Source of the DNA: Methylococcaceae bacterium
Lineage (GTDB): Bacteria > Pseudomonadota > Gammaproteobacteria > Methylococcales > Methylomonadaceae
Direction of reading: 5' to 3'
Length of the DNA stretch: 24,213 bases
Assembly: GCA_021647585.1 (NCBI GenBank)
Contig: JAKIUK010000061.1
Location: 1-24,213, forward strand
The notes under the pieces are model-generated. The model was given only the letters and a program-made list of their open reading frames with translations. It searched no databases and was not told the DNA's origin. The position numbers were made by a program, and so were the translations under genes. Positions 15,265 to 22,797 of the stretch are shown piece after piece. Each line of letters opens with the position of its first letter. Positions within the stretch are counted from its first letter, which is position 1.

Positions 15265-15759
15265 CTAAGTAGATATGTTTATAGCAGCTTTTGAATCTAC
15301 TTGATAGTCTAATCCTTTTATATTTGTATATCGTCCTACACCAGCGGGATAACCCTGCCATGAAGCCGCCAATCCAGCAGTCAATATTGCTACCAGAACG
15401 AATACAGTTCCCCCAAATACTATTCGCACTAAAACTTCTTTTACAGCGTGTTGGTTTGTTGCAGGGCAAAGATAAACGACTGATGCCCATACACCACTAA
15501 TAATTGCTAATCCTGTAGATAATATTCCCGTAATTAGTGAAGTACACCATGGGCATTGATGTTCAGCATCTGATTTATAAAAATTGCATTTACTATCCAG
15601 ACCAGACCACGGCCAATCACAACCACATTGAAATAGCAAACCACATAAAGGTGTCAGCATAATAACAGTGCTTATCAGAGTGCCAATTGCTGAGTACTGC
15701 TTTTCCTTACTGGCAATAGTCTTTTTAATATGCTCTTTTATTGATTCGGTAAAAGCCAT
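15265..15759 (-). CDS. Cys-rich membrane protein with three helices, unknown
   Basis: This 164-residue protein has likely membrane helices at about 24-44, 74-98 and 108-132. Cysteines are unusually frequent: Cys39 and Cys98 lie at helix ends, and a cluster falls in the first loop (CGCDWPW at 45-51, Cys58, and the CxxC motif CPWC at 69-72). The loop could bind a metal or form disulfides. I do not recognise the family. AGAGG stands before the ATG. The gene sits 10 bp after yedK and just before the SDR gene, so the three probably form one transcript. Its place in an operon with an SOS-linked repair protein is the only clue to its role. Confidence 0.75.
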   Translation of the reverse strand: MAFTESIKEHIKKTIASKEKQYSAIGTLISTVIMLTPLCGLLFQCGCDWPWSGLDSKCNFYKSDAEHQCPWCTSLITGILSTGLAIISGVWASVVYLCPATNQHAVKEVLVRIVFGGTVFVLVAILTAGLAASWQGYPAGVGRYTNIKGLDYQVDSKAAINIST

Positions 15760-15769
15760 AAAAGCACCT

Positions 15770-16423
15770 CTAGTTTAAGCAGTTTTTATCATTATGGTAT
15801 GGATTATTCACCCAATCACTTACTGCTGTAATCCTCATTCCCTGATAGCCATCTTCCCCTAATAATTGCTGAGTTGTTTCTAGTGATGCATGTTTATCCA
15901 GCCAGTTGCTATAGTTCTGTTTTTCTATGATAACGGGCATACGATGGTGTATGGACTGCATCAATTCATTGGCTGCCGTAGTAATTATAGTGCAGCTATA
16001 GATGGTTTCCGTATCATGTTCCCAGTATTCCCAGAGTCCTGCAAAGGCAAATAATGATTGATTTTCAGGACTAATACAGTAAGCCTGTTTGCCCTGTTCA
16101 AGCTTTAGCCATTCATAAAAACCGGTCGCAAGAATTAGGCAACGCCGTTGCTGATAAGCTGTTTTAAAAGCCGGTTTCTCTGCCAGTGTTTCTGCACGGG
16201 CATTCATCAGACGGCTACTGATCTTACGGTCTTTAGACCAGTGAGGAATCAGCCCCCAATACAAGTTAACAGCTTTATGACTACCATCATCAAGCTGCAC
16301 AATAGTGAGTATTTTTTGTCCTGGTGGAATATTGTAGCTAGGTTCATAGCGTGGCAACCTATGCAGATGAAAGGTTTCAATTACCTGCTCAGGCGTTGCT
16401 GTTAAGTTGAATCGACCACACAT
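15770..16423 (-). CDS. yedK: SOS response-associated peptidase / abasic-site shield (YedK, HMCES family)
   Basis: This 217-residue protein belongs to the SRAP family, which forms a covalent link with abasic sites in single-stranded DNA to protect them during replication. The essential Cys2 (MCGRF) follows the start Met. NARAET is at 74-79, GFYEW at 101-105 with the catalytic Glu104, and HHRMP at 159-163 with the active-site His. The length is normal. The gene is divergent from umuDC with a 116-bp gap, a common arrangement for SOS genes. It is followed by the Cys-rich membrane protein and the SDR gene in the same direction. No clear ribosome site precedes the ATG. Confidence 0.95.
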   Translation of the reverse strand: MCGRFNLTATPEQVIETFHLHRLPRYEPSYNIPPGQKILTIVQLDDGSHKAVNLYWGLIPHWSKDRKISSRLMNARAETLAEKPAFKTAYQQRRCLILATGFYEWLKLEQGKQAYCISPENQSLFAFAGLWEYWEHDTETIYSCTIITTAANELMQSIHHRMPVIIEKQNYSNWLDKHASLETTQQLLGEDGYQGMRITAVSDWVNNPYHNDKNCLN

Positions 16424-16480
16424 AGGCTTATTGGTTGAATTTAGTCTTTTCCCATTGTAAATGATGTAACAAATAAGGTC

Positions 16481-16510
16481 TTGATTGTTTACCTAAGAAT
16501 ACTGTACACT
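16481..16510 (+). promoter_or_regulatory. Likely umuDC promoter with an ACTGTACA half-site
   Basis: TTGATT (16481-16486) and TACACT (16505-16510), separated by 18 bp, form a fair sigma-70 promoter about 30 bp before umuD. The -10 overlaps ACTGTACA, which resembles one half of a gammaproteobacterial LexA box. The other half (CAG at the right distance) is missing, so SOS control is inferred more from the genes than from this site. Confidence 0.45.
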
Positions 16511-16539
16511 TTTCTTAATATTCATTTTCCACATCCTTA

Positions 16540-17202
16540 ATGTCCAATAAATCCAAACCCAGCCGAGGTGGCGCACGTCCAGGTGCTGGTCGTAAAAAAG
16601 GCTCTTCCGTGTATGGTGAAAGTACCAAAGCCATTCGCGTACCGGAAAGCATGGTTGCTGAAGTTAAAACCATGTTATCCCTACGCCAGCAGCAATTTAA
16701 GCAGCTACAATCTGATTCTAAAAACGCATTAGATCAAGAGCGCACATTAAACAATAACGATTATTCCAGCGCAGCTAATATTTCCACTCTTTTATTTCCG
16801 GCCAAACAATCCAAAGCAGTGAATATCCCACTATTTAACAGCAAAGTAGCGGCAGGCTTCCCCTCACCTGCTGACGACTATATTGAAAAAACACTGGATT
16901 TAAATGACCTGTTGATTCAAAAACCGGCAGCCACTTTTTTTGTTCGTGCCGAAGGTGAATCCATGCTGGGAGCCGGCATACACCCTAATGATATTTTAGT
17001 AGTGGATCGTTCGCTTGAGCCTTTGGTTGGAAAAGTTGTCATTTGCGCACTGAACGGCGAATTGACTGTCAAGCGTCTAAAAAGTATCGGCAATGAAATA
17101 ATACTTGGTGCAGAAAACCCGGCCTATTCTGATATCAGGGTACAGAAAGACATCGACTTGGTGATTTGGGGCGTGGTGACTAATGTAATTCACACACTGT
17201 GA
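16540..17202 (+). CDS. umuD: UmuD-like S24 peptidase subunit of DNA polymerase V
   Basis: The protein has 220 residues, longer than the 139 of E. coli UmuD. The S24 domain covers about 90-220, with an Ala-Gly self-cleavage site at 105-106 (KVAAGFPSP), nucleophile Ser141 in GESMLGAGI and the general base Lys178 in LTVKRL. The N-terminal extension starts with a basic RGGARPGAGRKKG stretch and TKAIRVPESM. This stretch is typical of short DNA-binding or plasmid-type leaders, so the protein could bind DNA like LexA or HdiR. RecA-stimulated cleavage at 105-106 would release the active C-terminal part. The stop codon overlaps the GTG of umuC. Start: the ATG at 16540 has only a weak ribosome site. 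Confidence 0.9.
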   Translation: MSNKSKPSRGGARPGAGRKKGSSVYGESTKAIRVPESMVAEVKTMLSLRQQQFKQLQSDSKNALDQERTLNNNDYSSAANISTLLFPAKQSKAVNIPLFNSKVAAGFPSPADDYIEKTLDLNDLLIQKPAATFFVRAEGESMLGAGIHPNDILVVDRSLEPLVGKVVICALNGELTVKRLKSIGNEIILGAENPAYSDIRVQKDIDLVIWGVVTNVIHTL

Positions 17203-18491
17203 TAACACCACCACCCCGGCTTGCTCTGGTTGACTGTAATAACTTCTATGTCAGCTGTGAACGGGTATTTCGCCCCGATCTTTGGTACAAACCTGTCGCG
17301 GTACTCAGCAATAATGATGGCTGTATTGTCTCCCGTAGTCAGGAAGTTAAAAACCTGGGCATTAAAATGGCAATACCGGTACATCAGGTGCAACACTTGA
17401 TTAATCGCCACCGCATTCAACTGTTTTCATCCAATTATGCCTTCTATGCCGACATGTCTTCTCGAGTAATGCAATGTCTGGAACCATTTACCCCTCAGCT
17501 TGAAGTTTATTCGATTGATGAATCTTTTCTGGATTTAACCCATGTATGCCAACACAACACTGCTGAATATGGCCTACAGATTAAAAAAACCGTTCAACGC
17601 ACCACGGGAATCCCCGTTTGTGTAGGCATAGCCCCTACCAAAACTTTGGCAAAACTAGCTAACTTTGCGGCAAAAAAATGGAAAAAAACAAAAGGTGTAG
17701 TGGATTTATCCGATCCAGTTCGCAGGAAAAAGTTGATGCATTTAATACCCGTGAATGAAGTATGGGGAATTGGCCGTCAAACGTCAAAACGCTTGCAAGT
17801 TATGGGAATTAACAGTGTATATGATTTGTCTATTCAACCTGTGGAATCTATACAGGCACAATTTAATATCGTGGTGGCAAGAACCGTGATGGAATTGAAT
17901 GGTATTGTCTGTTTATCACTGGAAGATATTACTCCCGCCAAACAGCAAATTGTGTGCTCACGCAGCTTTAGACGACGATTGACTGAATATCATGAACTGG
18001 CCGAGGCATTGGCCAGCTTTTGTAGTCGTGCAGCGGAAAAGTTACGTAAACAGCAATCAGTGACAGGTTCCATCACTGTTTTCATTAGAACTAATCCGTA
18101 TAACCTCGATGAACCGCAATATCAGCGCTCTGTCCACACCTTGCTTAACCCGATTACCTGTGATACCCGACAGATCATTGCTACAGCAAAACTGCTACTG
18201 AAAGAAATTTTCAAAGCCGGTTATCGTTATCAAAAATGCGGTGTGCAATTAGGCCATATCCAGCAGTCTTATAACCCTCGACAAATAGATTTATTTGAAT
18301 TATCTGAACTGACAAGTCACAAACAGAACCAGATATTGATGACAACCGTTGACCAAATCAACAAGCGATTTCCCAAGAGTATTACCATGAGTACACCAGG
18401 AACAAGTCAAAACTGGCAGCATCAAGTTGAACACTTATCAAATCGTTATACTACAAGCTGGAATGAACTTGCGACCGTGAAATGCCAGTAA
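17199..18491 (+). CDS. umuC: Error-prone DNA polymerase V catalytic subunit
   Basis: This 430-residue Y-family polymerase carries out translesion synthesis with UmuD'. The catalytic acidic residues are present: Asp12 in LVDCNNFYVSCERVF and Asp107-Glu108 in YSIDESF. The helix-hairpin-helix VWGIGRQTSKRL lies at about 188-199, the little-finger domain at about 240-350, and a beta-clamp binding motif QIDLF at 362-366. Length and motifs are normal and intact. It begins with GTG inside the GTGA overlap with umuD, so translation is coupled. A hairpin terminator follows at 18532-18556. Confidence 0.95.
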   Translation: MITPPPRLALVDCNNFYVSCERVFRPDLWYKPVAVLSNNDGCIVSRSQEVKNLGIKMAIPVHQVQHLINRHRIQLFSSNYAFYADMSSRVMQCLEPFTPQLEVYSIDESFLDLTHVCQHNTAEYGLQIKKTVQRTTGIPVCVGIAPTKTLAKLANFAAKKWKKTKGVVDLSDPVRRKKLMHLIPVNEVWGIGRQTSKRLQVMGINSVYDLSIQPVESIQAQFNIVVARTVMELNGIVCLSLEDITPAKQQIVCSRSFRRRLTEYHELAEALASFCSRAAEKLRKQQSVTGSITVFIRTNPYNLDEPQYQRSVHTLLNPITCDTRQIIATAKLLLKEIFKAGYRYQKCGVQLGHIQQSYNPRQIDLFELSELTSHKQNQILMTTVDQINKRFPKSITMSTPGTSQNWQHQVEHLSNRYTTSWNELATVKCQ

Positions 18492-18531
18492 ACTATAGTT
18501 CGCGTGACCGTGCAAAGTATATCGCCAAAAT

Positions 18532-18556
18532 AACCAGCTCGTCTGGTTGATTTTTT
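18532..18556 (+). terminator. Rho-independent terminator of umuDC
   Basis: AACCAG-CTCGT-CTGGTT is followed by GATTTTTT, 41 bp after the umuC stop codon. It also insulates umuC from the minus-strand pseudogene on its right. Confidence 0.75.
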
Positions 18557-18651
18557 GGTTATAAAAACTTAGGAAAAGCATCATGTTTTCTTTCTCACAA
18601 AACACCTAAAATGAGACCTTTGATAGTACTATTATTCCAGATAATTCAAGC

Positions 18652-19737
18652 TCAATTAGCAATGATTTCTTGCTGTATTCCATCATATTCAACGATGTCT
18701 TTTACCCGTTACGAACTGGGCTCTTTAAAACCACGAATTTTCAAAGTGCCAGGCTCGTTTTCTTCCTCATCATCAAAACGTCTGGTTTTAAATTTAAAAT
18801 TAGGCGCAAGCACTTGTTCCATTAACAATGATGCAGTAATCTCCTATAGCATATTATTAACCGATAATTTCACCTGGTCATCGGCAGCTTCGGGCTGTGC
18901 AATTAAATTAGTATACTGAGCCTGATTTTTATTATCACTATCGCGTGTGGCACGCCCGATAATCTGAATAATTTCCGTTTAAGACCCTCGGTAGCCCACC
19001 GTTAACGCATGTTCACAAAAAGGCCAGTCAAAACCTTCTTTAGTCATGCCCAAGGCAATGATTAAATCCATATCCTCTTCATGTTCCATTTGCCTAAGAT
19101 AAGCCACAATCTTATCCCTGTCTTTAGCAGTATCATTCACTAAATCAGCTACTTTTATGATTTTTCCATCTGTTTTGCGTTTAACATAAATCACCCCTGT
19201 CTTAGCATCTTGATGGGTGACCGTACCTATACTGTTCAGAATCGTATCAACTTCCTGATGTTTATCTTTGGTAGACTCACCAGCATTAACATTAGGAATA
19301 TGTAGAATGGTTTTTTTATCGGTATCCAGCACCTCATCAATTGCAGACAAATAACGTCCCTGATAAAAATGGTAGCCTAAGCCCAAGGCTCTTAAATGGG
19401 TATAGCCATTCAATTGCTCATAATAGTTATAGGTGACTTTAGTAAATCTGGCTTCATCCTCTGGTAGCAACACAGGAATACTGTCTCCCCGAAAATAAGA
19501 ACCTGTCATAGCGATAATATGTGCGCTGGTATTACGCATAATAGACCGCATCACCTCACCCAATCGGTTATCCGCATCGGCAGAGACATGATGAAATTCA
19601 TCTTGTCAGTAAGGTATTATTTAAGAGAGACTCATCAACCGCTTCAAAAGCGCGTATTGCATATCGCGCATACCTAATTTATTGGTAGCGGTGCTTTCTC
19701 CTGTCTGGGCGTAGGTTACATCGACTAGGTTAGGCAT
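18652..19737 (-). pseudogene. Broken DEAD/DEAH-box helicase (restriction-type) gene
   Basis: The gene opens at 19737 with MPNLVDVTYAQTGEST and NKLGMRDMQ, behind a GGAT ribosome site, and then loses its frame. Remnants RAFEAVDESLLNNTLLT appear in a second frame. From 19602 the motif II DEFHHVSADADNR continues through a long intact stretch (RNTSAHIIAMTGSYFRG ... DMDLIIALGMTKEGFDW ... VGYRG) to 18982. Beyond a TAA at 18981-18979 the same frame still reads the motif VI TEIIQIIGRATRD. It meets a TAG at 18846-18844, continues with LMEQVLAPNFKFKTRRF, and has another TAA at 18711-18709. The Walker A region between MRDMQ and the DEFHH segment is missing. So there is an internal deletion, a frameshift and at least three nonsense codons. 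The order of motifs fits superfamily 2 helicases of restriction or phage-defence type. Confidence 0.85.
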
Positions 19738-19763
19738 GATTTTTATCCTTTTGTACTGGAAAG

Positions 19764-20054
19764 TTATGAAAGTATTTCGTTAGCATCCTGGTTTCCCAAT
19801 ATATTCATAATCTCGACTGTATTATCTTCAATACAATAATAGATACTATCAACACCACATACACTACGCCTGTACCCTTTGCTAATATAGTCAACAGGTT
19901 GATATAAAAAGGGTTGCTTTGCTAGTTGCTCAAAACGATCAAAGAAATCATTGTAGTATTTATCCACTTGGGCTTCGCCCTATTTTTTAAGACCATGATT
20001 ATAAATACGCCGTAAATCAGCTTTAGCGTCTGACGTAAGTTTATAGGTGCCCAT
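19764..20054 (-). pseudogene. parE: ParE/RelE-type toxin gene interrupted by one amber codon
   Basis: The frame starts at the ATG at 20054, overlapping the end of parD by 14 bp. It reads MGTYKLTSDAKADLRRIYNH and GLKK, then a TAG at 19982-19980, then continues in the same frame (GEAQVDKYYNDFFDRFEQL ... GYRRSVCGVDSIYYCI ... MNILGNQDANEIL). The total of 96 residues is normal for the family. The stop stands where family members usually have Trp (KKWGEAQ), so a single TGG to TAG change explains it. All other parts look intact, including the conserved YRR and YYxI core. A GTG at 19967 might restart translation but would yield a toxin lacking its N-terminal helix and strand. The gene is probably inactive unless the amber codon is suppressed. 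Confidence 0.85.
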
Positions 20055-20292
20055 TTTGACGCAATTCTTCCTTAAATTCAGCCAGGATTTCTTCACGCGT
20101 TTGGCTAATAAAACCACTTTGCTCAGATTTAATAAGTTTGGCACGAATTATTTCAATCTCGTTTTGCGCTGCCCTTGCTTTCCGAATTAAGTCGTTTACA
20201 ACCTCACTTTTGCTGGCGTACTCCTCACTTTCAACTTGAGATTTTAACCAATTATCGTTCGGAGTTGTCAATGAAATGCTTTGTCTTGTCAT
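20041..20292 (-). CDS. parD: ParD-family antitoxin (ribbon-helix-helix)
   Basis: This 83-residue antitoxin has a ribbon-helix-helix DNA-binding part at about 1-45 (QSISLTTPNDNWLKSQV, EEYASKSEVVNDLIRKAR). It also has a charged C-terminal toxin-binding tail (about 50-83). The start is preceded by a GGTGG ribosome site. It overlaps the start of the broken toxin gene at 19764-20054 and shows no damage itself. The product would neutralise ParE and repress its own promoter; the dyad at 20340-20355 lies in that promoter. Confidence 0.9.
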   Translation of the reverse strand: MTRQSISLTTPNDNWLKSQVESEEYASKSEVVNDLIRKARAAQNEIEIIRAKLIKSEQSGFISQTREEILAEFKEELRQNGHL

Positions 20293-20328
20293 TAAGCCAC
20301 CTTTTTTTTATGATTCCAATATGATGTA

Positions 20329-20358
20329 ATTATGCACCAACAATCTCTCTATTGTAAA
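20329..20358 (-). promoter_or_regulatory. parDE promoter with embedded dyad operator
   Basis: On the minus strand TTTACA (-35, 20358-20353) and CATAAT (-10, 20334-20329) are 18 bp apart, each matching five of six consensus bases. The inverted repeat ACAAT-N6-ATTGT (20340-20355) covers the spacer and part of the -35. This is what one expects for autorepression by ParD. Confidence 0.6.
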
Positions 20359-20400
20359 CACAGGGGGAAAAGCACACTCTCGTTGCAATTTCCTTTACCT

Positions 20401-20434
20401 AACCAATCAGAGTGTTCCAGCACTCTGATTGGTT
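20401..20434. terminator. 14-bp perfect hairpin between higA and parD
   Basis: AACCAATCAGAGTG (20401-20414) and its complement (20421-20434) flank a six-base loop, 12 bp after the higA stop codon. On the plus strand it runs into TTT, on the minus strand into AGGTAAAGG. The position says it ends the minus-strand higBA transcript, but the better U-tract is on the plus side, so it may act in both directions. Confidence 0.6.
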
Positions 20435-20446
20435 TTTCTCTAAGTT

Positions 20447-21649
20447 TTAAGCCATAAAAAAATGTCTTACTTTAGGTGTTTTTAAAGACTGGGCATACAA
20501 CGTATAATCTCCCAGTTTTCTTCTTAGTTTACCCACAACAATACATGGATGAACTTTCAGTGTTTTAGCAAAATCTTTAATATCATTTACGCTGTTAAGC
20601 ACTGACGCGTCCCATTGTGTTTTAGGTACTAACGATTCCGTTGCACAATTATCTGCCTCTTCTTCTTTTGGATCCTGGTTAGCTTGGTCTAGCTTTTCAT
20701 CTAAAAACCATTCAAATTCACCCTCAAAATGTAAGGCAATATGAGCCAATTCATGCATTAGAGAAAACCAAAAATTATCTAATCTATCATGACGTAATGT
20801 AAGCGCAATAATTGGATTGCCTTTTGTATCAAAACAAACAGCACCATCTAAATATGTCTGTTTAAAATGAGGTTCAATAATAAGATGAATACCCTGTTTA
20901 TTTAAAAACTCTTTGGCAAATAAAGGCCCATTATCCGACCATGAAAGCTGGCTTAAATTTTTCATAAAATCCTTGTTAACAGTGCCTTTTTTATAAGATA
21001 CATGCAAAGGCTCTTGTTCCGCTAATTGTAGAATACGCGCCTGCCAAGCCCATAAAGCAAATTTATTAACCTCTTTATCATTACAGCGATAATGTGCTGT
21101 TGTTTTTAACATGATGGGGCTTAGGTTCATACCTCCAGAAATTCCATTTAAAAATTCTTTTACTCTTTCTTCTGCGTACTCTTTTAACTCAGGTAATGAT
21201 TCATTTTCTTTAAAAAAACCTCTTTTCCTCATTTCTGCAAGCGGAAATTTTGACCAATCAATATCATTTTCCTGAAAAGCTCCCATCGGTGTTGCTATTA
21301 AAATATCAGCTGAAATACCCAGTCTGTTACTTAGTTTCTTAATCATATTAAGACTAAGTTTTCTTTTTCCATTCAAAACTTCCGATACTTTTGGCAACGA
21401 GCCAATATAAGGGATCAAATCTCTCTGTGTTAAACCCTCTTGTTCCATCCTAAATTTAATGGCTTCAATAGGTGTAGGGCTTTCAATGGGAAAATTTTTA
21501 TCTTCGTATTCCTCAATCACTAATGCTAAAAGCTCTAATTCATCCGCTTGCTCACTCCCTGATTCAGGATTTAAATCCATCACCTCCATTAACTTCTGCA
21601 TAGCCTGATGATGCTCTTCATTAGTTTTAAGAACTTTTATCATTGTCAT
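20447..21649 (-). CDS. higA: HigA-type antitoxin fused to an ImmA/IrrE-like metallopeptidase domain
   Basis: The product has 400 residues. Residues about 1-120 resemble HigA antitoxins that bind toxin with an N-terminal helical region (LALVIEEYED) and DNA with an Xre-type helix-turn-helix (about 60-118: GLTQRDLIPYIGSLPKVSEVLNGKRKLSLNM, split here as GLTQRDLIPYIG and VSEVLNGKRKLS). Residues about 240-340 carry an ImmA/IrrE-type zinc peptidase core with HELAH at 299-303 and a downstream EEEAD that can supply the third ligand. Such fusions are known in Xre/COG2856 proteins. The gene overlaps higB by ATGA and has AGGAG inside the higB end, so translation is coupled. The peptidase may control stability of the antitoxin or of another repressor; this is inferred from family knowledge only. 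Confidence 0.88.
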   Translation of the reverse strand: MTMIKVLKTNEEHHQAMQKLMEVMDLNPESGSEQADELELLALVIEEYEDKNFPIESPTPIEAIKFRMEQEGLTQRDLIPYIGSLPKVSEVLNGKRKLSLNMIKKLSNRLGISADILIATPMGAFQENDIDWSKFPLAEMRKRGFFKENESLPELKEYAEERVKEFLNGISGGMNLSPIMLKTTAHYRCNDKEVNKFALWAWQARILQLAEQEPLHVSYKKGTVNKDFMKNLSQLSWSDNGPLFAKEFLNKQGIHLIIEPHFKQTYLDGAVCFDTKGNPIIALTLRHDRLDNFWFSLMHELAHIALHFEGEFEWFLDEKLDQANQDPKEEEADNCATESLVPKTQWDASVLNSVNDIKDFAKTLKVHPCIVVGKLRRKLGDYTLYAQSLKTPKVRHFFMA

Positions 21650-21942
21650 TTTTTGCTCCTAAAATCTTGTTTATCATATTCTGCATGTGTTCCAACCCAC
21701 AAAACAACAATAATTCCATTTTGATAACGTACCTGAATAACAAGCCTATAATTATTGCCTTTTATATTAAAAATCACTCTGTTATCAGACAAAAAATCAG
21801 CACTTCCATAGCGATTCTTAATATCTTGAGGTGTGTTCCAGGTAGCATCACAAGTATCCTTATGCCAGGCAACTAATGCGCTTTTACTATCGGTATGTTT
21901 TTCATAAAACTGCTCCAGTATATTTTTACCTAAAACTTTCAT
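21646..21942 (-). CDS. higB: HigB-family mRNA interferase toxin
   Basis: This 98-residue toxin of the HigB type belongs to the RelE-fold, ribosome-dependent mRNA-cleaving group. Recognisable segments are SALVAWHKDTCDATWNTPQDI, split as ALVAWHKDTCDA and WNTPQDIKNRYG, then FLSDNRVIFNIKGNNYRL, VIQVRYQNGIIVVLWVGTH and the end AEYDKQDF. The GNNYRL strand and the WVGTHAEYDK tail are the best conserved parts of the family. No lesion is visible. Toxin-first order (higB-higA) is usual for this family. An extended -10 promoter lies about 30 bp upstream. Confidence 0.92.
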   Translation of the reverse strand: MKVLGKNILEQFYEKHTDSKSALVAWHKDTCDATWNTPQDIKNRYGSADFLSDNRVIFNIKGNNYRLVIQVRYQNGIIVVLWVGTHAEYDKQDFRSKK

Positions 21943-21969
21943 AGCTAGACATGATTCTCTTTTTGGGGA

Positions 21970-21978
21970 ATTATAACA
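21970..21978 (-). promoter_or_regulatory. Extended -10 promoter of higBA
   Basis: The minus strand reads TGTTATAAT, a perfect extended -10 element (TGnTATAAT), about 28 bp before the higB ATG. No good -35 box is seen at the usual distance, which fits an extended -10 promoter. Confidence 0.55.
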
Positions 21979-22028
21979 TGGTTTCTTAAAAAGGGAATGG
22001 TATTTTTTTTGGAAAAAGGAGTGTAATT

Positions 22029-22211
22029 TTAATTGGTTTGACTGGGATACTCTTCATTGATCACACCATTTTTCATGGTAACAACCGCAGTACCAGACAT
22101 CTGTGCAAATTTTCGTGCTTTAATGGCTGCCCGTTTCATTGCCACTTCTGCATTAATTAAATCGGGGGCTCTTTGTGTTCGGTCAGTTACATTAGTTTTA
22201 TTGTCACTCAT
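22029..22211 (-). CDS. Small protein, probable partner of the zeta-toxin-like ATPase
   Basis: This 60-residue protein has a helical, basic middle (AEVAMKRAAIKARKFAQMSG) and a short strand pair at the end (TAVVTMKNGVINEEYP). Its start overlaps the end of the preceding zeta-like frame by eight bases. Small proteins of this shape often follow the zeta-toxin-like P-loop ATPase gene in proteobacteria, so it is likely the second gene of that unit. Its role is unknown; it may be an antitoxin. The frame looks intact although its partner is truncated. Confidence 0.65.
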   Translation of the reverse strand: MSDNKTNVTDRTQRAPDLINAEVAMKRAAIKARKFAQMSGTAVVTMKNGVINEEYPSQTN

Positions 22212-22401
22212 ACTTTACACTCTCTTCTAAAAGTTCAGGAACTTCACAAGAATTATCATAGACCGCCCATTCATCCACAAGGGGCTTGTACAACATTTCT
22301 AAATTACTCAAACCTATTTTAAACCGTCTGCGAATAACTGGCTCAGGAATATTATGACAGCCCGCTTTAACTCTTTGTCGTACACGGATATGCCAGTCCA
22401 A
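22204..22401 (-). pseudogene. C-terminal fragment of a zeta-toxin-like P-loop ATPase
   Basis: The 65-codon frame contains the C-terminal part of a zeta-toxin-family P-loop kinase: a basic helix (RVRQRVKAGCHNIPEPVIRRRF), written here as RVRQRVKAG and HNIPEPVIRRRF, followed by LYKPLVDEWAVYDNS. The Walker A half of the protein is absent, and the frame is closed by an in-frame TAA three codons upstream of its TTG start. The unrelated frame at 22415-22564 lies where the N-terminal half should be. Cys in the GCHNIP motif replaces a usual Gly. The gene is therefore a remnant, probably left by a deletion. Confidence 0.75.
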
Positions 22402-22414
22402 GTGATATTAGGTA

Positions 22415-22564
22415 TTAAAGCGGCCCTTTGCCAGTCACTTCTTCAATTAAAGAAATACCCTTACGTAATAAATCATTCACAAAAGAGAGTAAATTTACTC
22501 CTTTCGCCTTTGCCTTGGAAAAATCAGTTGGGCGCGGAATTAGAGTGCAAGTTATTGGTTTCAC
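22415..22564 (-). CDS. Short frame of 49 residues, possibly a gene remnant
   Basis: A GTG-started frame reads VKPITCTLIPRPTDFSKAKA and continues with NLLSFVNDLLRKGISLIEE and VTGKGPL. The composition looks protein-like, and it is oriented with the toxin-antitoxin genes that follow it. No ribosome site is seen and I do not recognise the family. It may be the remnant of a gene that lost its 5' end, or of an antitoxin-like protein. It ends 14 bp before the zeta-like fragment. Confidence 0.3.
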   Translation of the reverse strand: MKPITCTLIPRPTDFSKAKAKGVNLLSFVNDLLRKGISLIEEVTGKGPL

Positions 22565-22797
22565 AGTGATTTAAAAAAATATGAGCTTCACCCATAAATT
22601 AAGCGGGCATTTTTTTGAAGTGCAAGGATGTACTGAATGCAGATCATGCAGGAACAATTGTCTGTGAAGTACTGTGGAATCAAGAGCTTGTGCTAGAAAC
22701 CGTGAGCCAACTGATTTTTCTAGGTTCAAGATATAAAAACACCGTTGCATATAACCTTAATTATGCTAGGCTGGCTCGCAAACAAAAGGATAGAATC

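Noticed and set aside
15242..16405. Frames at 15242-15490 (minus), 15291-15500 (plus) and 16148-16405 (plus)
   Set aside because: They overlap the membrane-protein and yedK genes in other frames and have no features of their own.
16501..16516. Full LexA box before umuD
   Set aside because: ACTGTACA fits one half, but CAG is missing at the required distance; kept only as a half-site.
18611..18919. 102-codon plus-strand frame after umuC
   Set aside because: It is antisense to the C-terminal part of the broken helicase, whose minus-strand frame shows motif VI.
22615..22797. N-terminal extension of the secreted protein
   Set aside because: The upstream ATG lacks a ribosome site, and the internal ATG at 22798 has AGGA and begins a normal signal peptide.
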